The position numbers and the translations under genes were made by a program. A DNA stretch of 11,213 bases from Rhodospirillales bacterium (GTDB lineage: Bacteria > Pseudomonadota > Alphaproteobacteria > Rhodospirillales > UBA2165), in NCBI GenBank assembly GCA_013204125.1, contig JABMOP010000401.1, positions 1 through 11,213 of the forward strand, written 5' to 3'. The stretch's first letter is position 1; each line of letters starts with the position of its first letter. Below, piece after piece: positions 7,241-11,213 of the stretch. The notes under the pieces are model-generated. The model ran no database searches, was not told the origin of the DNA, and saw only the letters and a program-made list of their open reading frames with translations.

Positions 7241-7616
7241 AAAATAACCCGCGGTCCATCAGGCCGGCGCGCCTGGAGATTTTGACCGAAATTTTCCAGG
7301 TAGCATTGGTGTCTGAGCCAATCGTAGGTGAATCCCGCCGCCGATGGAAGGCGTTTCGCTCCGCCGCCATCCGACAGCCGCAAATGGCAACTTTGAAAGG
7401 GACGGGAAAGTCTATCGGCGTCCGCGCGGCGCTGATGGATGTTGGCATCGAAGGCACGACCTCGGTTGAGGGTATTGTCGGAGCATATTTTTTGATCCCG
7501 AGAATGATCACTCTCTTGTGGAAACGGGTAGAAATTGGGGTCATGATGGATCGATCCGGTTTGACTTGCCATCGGCATGACCTGGGCGCGGAGTGAATTA
7601 GGAGTTTCATCTGGGA
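7241..7616. other. Divergent intergenic region, no assignable gene
   Basis: These 376 bases separate the divergent GT2 gene and the exporter operon, so promoters for both should lie here. I could not find a convincing -35/-10 pair on either strand. One plus frame (7282-7596, TTG start) and two minus frames are open for about 100 codons, but their products (rich in Arg, Ser and His in the minus frames) resemble no family and they overlap each other. None has a strong ribosome-binding site. An AGGAG at 7600-7604 precedes the adaptor ATG. The stretch may be a relict of an old gene or simply non-coding. Confidence 0.5.
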
Positions 7617-9080
7617 ATGATAAAGAACCGGTATTTGGTAGGGGCGGCGGTTACCATTCTTGGCGTTGGCGCGGCGGTAACCTGGTATGCCGTTCCGCGT
7701 GATGGTGGCACGCGCCTAACCTACAACACCGCCGCGCTTGATCGCGGCACTGTCGAGAGTAGCGTGTCGGCGACTGGATCGGTGCAGGCGCTGGTTACCG
7801 TCGATATTAGTTCTCAGTTGTCGGGTCAAGTCAGTGAGGTGGCAGCCGACTACAACAGCCTTGTACATACCGGCGACCTGCTCGCCCGCATCGATGCCAA
7901 AATCTTTGCCGCCAAGGTCGCTCAAGCCGAGGCCGACCTCGCAGTCGCCCGGGCCGCCATTGTCGCCCGCCACGCCAATTTGCAGAAGGCCGAGGCGGTA
8001 CTCAAGCAGGCGGTCCAGGAGGCTGGGCGCCAGCTCGCCCTGGTAAAGAAGGGCGCGGCTTCTCAGACCACGTTCGAGAATAGCCTCACCACCAAAAGTA
8101 TAGCCGAGGCCGACCTCGCCGCCGCGCGCGCCCAACTGATCGAGGCCGAAGCGATGGCCAACCAGCGCACCGCCGCCCTCAACCAGACCCGCATCGACCT
8201 GGAACGCGCCGACATCCGCTCGCCGATCGACGGCGTGGTCATCGACCGCTCGATCAACCTGGGACAGACTGTCGCCTCCAGCCTTCAGGCACCGATCCTG
8301 TTCCGCATCGCACATGACCTTTCGCGCATCCAGATCGAGGCCCAGGTCGACGAAGCGGATATCGGCTCAATTGCCGCCGGGAATCCTGTCACGTTCACTG
8401 TCGATGCCTACCCCGAAGGCGCCTTCTCAGGCCGTGTCGAGCAGGTCCGCCTGGACGGCAAAATCCAGCAAAACGTCGTCACCTATACAGTGGTGGTCGG
8501 GGCCGACAATCCAGTTAAAAAATTGCTGCCCGGCATGACTGCTACCGTGCGCGTGGTCACCGGCCGACGTGAGAATGTCCTGCGGGCACCCAACGCGGCT
8601 GTTCGTTTCCGCCCAATTCCCAAACAGGTCACCGGTGGTAATGTGAATGCCGCCGTCGCCGCCGCGCGGCGGGCAGCCCTGCTTGACGGCCTCATCCGCA
8701 TCGCCGGTATGACTACCGAACAAGCGGATAAACTGCGCGCCGCCTTGGCCGAGGCCCGTGCGGCGAACGGCGCGGGCGCGGGCGGTGCCGCCACCTCACC
8801 AGGAAATAGATCCGGCCGCGGCGCTCACCTCGACAAACTGCTGCGGAGTATTCTCGAACCTGCGCAGATCGCCACCTATGAAACCCGGCGCAAGGCCGAC
8901 CGCGCCGGCGGGATTAGAGGGCGCTCCGGGGTTCTGTGGGTGCTCGGGGATGACGGCCTGCTTAAGCCTGTGGTGATACGGTTTGGCCTGTTCGATGCGT
9001 CCTCAACGGAAATTCTGTCAGAATCGATGATGGCCGGCGACGCGGTCATCATCGGCATCCGCCGCGAGGCCGGCAAGTGA
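7617..9080 (+). CDS. MacA/HlyD-type periplasmic adaptor subunit with helical insert
   Basis: Membrane-fusion protein of a MacAB-type exporter. One N-terminal transmembrane anchor (about 6-26) is followed by the first half of the lipoyl/barrel-sandwich domain (45-93), a long Ala-rich alpha-helical hairpin (about 95-195), the second lipoyl half with ADIRSPIDGVVIDRS (198-212), a beta-barrel (about 235-315) and a membrane-proximal end (about 436-487). Between barrel and membrane-proximal domain lies an insert of about 100 residues (336-435), helical and then Gly/Ala-rich, with MTTEQ (365-369) and LEPAQ (413-417). Compared with E. coli MacA (about 370 residues) the protein is long, and the insert explains this. 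AGGAG lies 12 bases before the ATG, a rather wide spacing. The gene overlaps the ATPase gene by 4 bases. Substrate unknown; no outer-membrane channel gene is in the window. Confidence 0.9.
   Translation: MIKNRYLVGAAVTILGVGAAVTWYAVPRDGGTRLTYNTAALDRGTVESSVSATGSVQALVTVDISSQLSGQVSEVAADYNSLVHTGDLLARIDAKIFAAKVAQAEADLAVARAAIVARHANLQKAEAVLKQAVQEAGRQLALVKKGAASQTTFENSLTTKSIAEADLAAARAQLIEAEAMANQRTAALNQTRIDLERADIRSPIDGVVIDRSINLGQTVASSLQAPILFRIAHDLSRIQIEAQVDEADIGSIAAGNPVTFTVDAYPEGAFSGRVEQVRLDGKIQQNVVTYTVVVGADNPVKKLLPGMTATVRVVTGRRENVLRAPNAAVRFRPIPKQVTGGNVNAAVAAARRAALLDGLIRIAGMTTEQADKLRAALAEARAANGAGAGGAATSPGNRSGRGAHLDKLLRSILEPAQIATYETRRKADRAGGIRGRSGVLWVLGDDGLLKPVVIRFGLFDASSTEILSESMMAGDAVIIGIRREAGK
9066..9069 (+). 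promoter_or_regulatory. Ribosome-binding site for the GTG-started ATPase gene
   Basis: GAGG lies 7 bases before GTG 9077, inside the last codons of the adaptor gene. It supports the GTG as the real start, since there is no nearby in-frame ATG before the conserved ABC domain. Confidence 0.6.
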
Positions 9081-9802
9081 CCATTCCGGCTGCCGGCCCG
9101 GTGATCGCCTGCCGGAATCTGTGCAAGACCTATTGGCTTGGCGATCTAGTCGTGCATGCCTTGCGTGATGTGACCTTAACCATCGCCAGCGGCGAATACG
9201 TGGCGGTTTCCGGGGCGTCGGGATCAGGCAAGTCGACATTGCTCAACCTGCTGGGGGCGCTCGACACCCCGACTTCGGGTGCACTCAGCATCGCCGATAC
9301 AAACGTCACCGCCATGACCACCGAAGCGTTGGCCGAATTGCGCAACCGTTTCATAGGCTTTGTTTTCCAGCAGTTTAACCTGCTGCCGCGCGCCACAGCC
9401 CTTGATAACGTTAAACTGCCCCTCCTCTATGCCCGCAACCGCATCGCCGATCCCGACGGCGTCGCCGCCGAACAGCTGGCCGCCGTCGGATTGGCCGACC
9501 GCGCCCACCACTTGCCTTCGCAACTGTCGGGCGGCCAGCAGCAAAGGGTCGCCATCGCCCGGGCGCTGGTGAATAATCCACGCATCGTTCTTGCCGACGA
9601 ACCGACCGGCCAACTCGATTCCGGTACCACCCGCGAATTACTGGCACTGCTGCGACACCTCAACGAGCGCGGCCTGACCATCGTGCTGGTCACCCACGAA
9701 CATGACGTCGCCGCCGAGGCCACACGGCGTCTGCAGTTTGTCGATGGGCGGCTTGTATCCGACGAACGAACGGAACCCCTTGGCGCGGAGGCACCGAGAT
9801 GA
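9077..9802 (+). CDS. ABC transporter ATP-binding protein, MacB/LolD type
   Basis: Cytosolic ATPase of the exporter, 241 residues, a stand-alone nucleotide-binding domain. All motifs are intact: Walker A GASGSGKST (46-54), Q-loop in FVFQQFNLLP (95-104), signature LSGGQQQR (150-157), Walker B IVLADEPTG (170-178) with the catalytic glutamate 175, D-loop LDSG (180-183) and H-loop histidine 207 in LVTHEHD. The FQQFNLLP and SGGQQQRVAIARAL sequences are typical of the MacB/LolD/FtsE class rather than importer ATPases. The start is GTG, overlapping the adaptor stop as GTGA, with GAGG at proper spacing. The 3' end overlaps the permease start as ATGA. In E. coli MacB this domain is fused to the permease; here the two are separate proteins. 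Transport drives periplasmic substrate extrusion or lipoprotein handling; which one cannot be told. Confidence 0.94.
   Translation: MTIPAAGPVIACRNLCKTYWLGDLVVHALRDVTLTIASGEYVAVSGASGSGKSTLLNLLGALDTPTSGALSIADTNVTAMTTEALAELRNRFIGFVFQQFNLLPRATALDNVKLPLLYARNRIADPDGVAAEQLAAVGLADRAHHLPSQLSGGQQQRVAIARALVNNPRIVLADEPTGQLDSGTTRELLALLRHLNERGLTIVLVTHEHDVAAEATRRLQFVDGRLVSDERTEPLGAEAPR
9787..9791 (+). promoter_or_regulatory. Ribosome-binding site of the permease gene inside the ATPase gene
   Basis: A GGAGG lies 7 bases before ATG 9799, within the last codons of the ATPase gene. It is the best Shine-Dalgarno match I noticed in the window and fixes the permease start, which overlaps the upstream stop codon. 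Confidence 0.75.
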
Positions 9803-11031
9803 CACCGGCGGACCACATCACAACCGCGTTCGGGGCGCTGCGCGCCAACAAACTCCGTAGCATCTTGACCACGCTCGGTGTCATCATCGGCGTTGCTTCG
9901 GTGATCGTAATGGCGGCCGTCGGCAGTGGCGCGCAAAAGAGAGTCGAGGACCTGATCAAAAGCATCGGCACTAACCTACTTAACATAAGCCCGGGGTCAT
10001 CTCGGTTAGGCGGGCGCCACAGCGGCGCCAACACCGCATTACCATTCTCGGACGCCGATGTCGCGGCGCTGCTCGGGGGCATTCCCGAGGCAACAGGAGT
10101 GACCGGGTTGGTTGGCACCAACGCCACAGCCGTTAATGGTAACGCTAACTGGGTGACCTCGATCTCGGGCGTGCAGGAAAGCTTTCCCGATATTCAGGAC
10201 TGGCCGATCGTCGAAGGCCGTTTCTTCGCCGCTGCCGAGGTGCACGCACGCGCCAAGGTGGCCGTGCTCGGCGCCAGCGTCGCCCGGCAGTTGTTCGGGG
10301 GAGCATCGCCGGTGGGCCAGCAGATTCGTATCAATAAGGTTCCGTTCCGGGTTATCGGTGTTTTTCTGGAGAGGGGACAAACCCCCTTTGGCCACGACCG
10401 CGACGACCTTATTGCCGTACCAATCACGACGGCGCGCTCGCGGTTAGTCGGCCGTGGGGTGACTGTGCCGAACGAGGTGCAACGGATTTTGTTCAAGATC
10501 GACGACGGCGCGGATCTCACCGATGTGCAAAACCGCGTTACCGCGCTGCTGCGGGCGCGTCGGCATCTTGCGCCGGGGGCGGAGGATAACTTCAGCGTCC
10601 GTAACTACGCCGAAATCATTCAGGCGCGCACCGCCACACAGCGCACCCTGGGCTGGCTGCTGGGCGCGACGGCTGCGGTGTCGTTGATCGTCGGCGGCAT
10701 CGGCATCATGAACATCATGCTGGTCTCGGTTACCGAGCGCACACGTGAGATCGGCTTACGCATCGCGGTGGGGGCGCGTCCGCGCGATATTATGATCCAG
10801 TTCCTGATGGAATCTGTAGCCCTGTGCCTGATGGGCGGCGTGATCGGTCTTATGATCGGCCTCGTCGGAGCTGCGTTTGCGGCCATGATCGCCGATTGGC
10901 CGATCATCATCGGCAGCGGCATTGTCTTCGTCGCGCTGATGTCCTCGGTCGTGGTCGGCGTAATATTCGGATACGTTCCCGCCCGCCGCGCCGCCCGGCT
11001 CAACCCCATCGAGGCACTACGCCACGAATAG
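9799..11031 (+). CDS. ABC transporter permease, FtsX/MacB family
   Basis: Inner-membrane subunit of the exporter, 410 residues, the normal size for a stand-alone MacB permease. Order: a short cytosolic helix with the family motif LRANKLRSILTTLGVIIG (14-31), TM1 (about 21-42), a large periplasmic MacB core domain (about 45-280) including VEGRFF and the conserved VAVLGASVARQLFG (154-167), then TM2 (285-310), the coupling loop ERTREIGLRIAVGARPRDI (313-331), TM3 (335-363) and TM4 (368-391), ending in PARRAARLNPIEALRHE. The topology is the mechanotransmission type of MacB, in which ATP hydrolysis moves the periplasmic domain. The adaptor gene upstream supports a MacAB-like assembly rather than LolCDE. 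It is complete, ends in TAG and is followed by a decayed gene fragment. No terminator was seen after it. Confidence 0.93.
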   Translation: MTPADHITTAFGALRANKLRSILTTLGVIIGVASVIVMAAVGSGAQKRVEDLIKSIGTNLLNISPGSSRLGGRHSGANTALPFSDADVAALLGGIPEATGVTGLVGTNATAVNGNANWVTSISGVQESFPDIQDWPIVEGRFFAAAEVHARAKVAVLGASVARQLFGGASPVGQQIRINKVPFRVIGVFLERGQTPFGHDRDDLIAVPITTARSRLVGRGVTVPNEVQRILFKIDDGADLTDVQNRVTALLRARRHLAPGAEDNFSVRNYAEIIQARTATQRTLGWLLGATAAVSLIVGGIGIMNIMLVSVTERTREIGLRIAVGARPRDIMIQFLMESVALCLMGGVIGLMIGLVGAAFAAMIADWPIIIGSGIVFVALMSSVVVGVIFGYVPARRAARLNPIEALRHE

Positions 11032-11051
11032 GTGGTGGCCCCACAACAAGC

Positions 11052-11133
11052 GGATTTTATATGGTGTTGATACGACGCCTGCAACAAGGGCGCCGCATTT
11101 TCCGAGAATGCGAGTTCCACGGTTTACCGGTAA
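11052..11133 (+). pseudogene. Decayed 3' fragment of a paralogue of the lipoprotein gene at 1726-2661
   Basis: Two blocks match the end of the lipoprotein gene on the same strand. Bases 11052-11071 match 2539-2558 at 19 of 20 positions and encode the same FYMVL/IYMVL peptide. Bases 11077-11133 match 2605-2661 at 46 of 57 positions by hand count, encode ACNKGAAFSENASSTVYR (versus ACNKTVEFSENASCTIYR), and end with a stop at the same position. Between the blocks 41 bases are missing relative to the intact gene, so the two blocks are in different reading frames. The second cysteine is Ser in this copy. No start or upstream part of the gene is present; the macB-type permease gene ends 20 bases before the fragment. 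Confidence 0.75.
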
Positions 11134-11213
11134 GGGGACGGGGAGACGAGGAATGAGGTATCCCGCATCTATAACAACCACCGATACCATGAGAGCCTCG
11201 GCAACGTCACGCC

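Noticed and set aside
7282..7596. Plus-strand open frame of 104 codons with TTG start just before the adaptor gene
   Set aside because: It has a GGAG too close to the TTG (3 bases), no recognisable domain and overlaps two open frames on the other strand. I describe it only as part of the gap.
7056..7610. Long minus-strand open frame of 184 codons (and a second one at 7156-7578) overlapping the GT2 gene start
   Set aside because: Both run antisense-frame through the well-supported GT2 coding sequence and give Arg/His/Ser-rich products without family features; at best they reflect a relict in the gap.
11153..11213. Possible new gene starting at ATG 11153 with a GGGAG 7 bases upstream, open to the right edge
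   Set aside because: Only 20 codons are visible, with no recognisable sequence, and the bases may be the degraded continuation of the lipoprotein remnant. It cannot be supported without more sequence.
1..11213. CRISPR arrays, tRNA genes, insertion sequences, phage genes or attachment sites
   Set aside because: I saw no regularly spaced repeats, cloverleaf-like segments, transposase or integrase motifs, or terminal inverted repeats; the only repeat is the degenerate lipoprotein tail.

Overview
The window looks like chromosomal DNA of a Gram-negative bacterium, probably one of the Pseudomonadota and perhaps an alphaproteobacterium. The grounds are a lipobox secretion signal, a MacA-type periplasmic adaptor, a complete dTDP-L-rhamnose pathway and a TPR/SPINDLY-type glycosyltransferase. 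The taxonomic guess is an inference. I see no tRNA, rRNA, CRISPR array, transposase, integrase or phage gene.

Layout. (1) Positions 1-2661, plus strand: the 3' part of a large cytosolic glycosyltransferase of the O-GlcNAc transferase/SPINDLY type, cut by the left edge, then a lipoprotein of unknown function with a bacterial Ig-like fold. (2) Positions 2830-7240, minus strand: a five-gene cassette transcribed right to left, consisting of a WbbL-like GT2 glycosyltransferase, rfbB (rmlB), rfbA (rmlA), rfbC (rmlC) and rfbD (rmlD). The four Rml enzymes turn glucose-1-phosphate and dTTP into dTDP-L-rhamnose. The GT2 enzyme is the likely user of that sugar in a surface glycan. (3) Positions 7241-7616: a divergent gap with no gene I can defend. 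(4) Positions 7617-11031, plus strand: a tightly coupled three-gene MacAB-type ABC exporter with a membrane-fusion adaptor, a separate ATPase and a separate FtsX/MacB permease. The second and third genes overlap their upstream neighbour by 4 bases. (5) Positions 11032-11213: a decayed copy of the 3' end of the lipoprotein gene, with a 41-base frameshifting deletion.

The rhamnose cassette is visibly more AT-rich than the exporter genes (21 of 60 G+C in the line starting 4921, 35 of 60 in the line starting 10681), so the region looks assembled from blocks of different history. The intact lipoprotein gene on the left and its broken tail on the right, in the same orientation, bracket both blocks. 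This is the most unusual structural feature of the window. The next most notable points are a helical insert in the adaptor with two LTxxQ-like motifs, and a plus-strand intrinsic-terminator-like hairpin that contains the stop codon of the convergent rfbD. I found no clearly new biological system. Most genes belong to known families in a plausible cell-envelope glycan and export neighbourhood.
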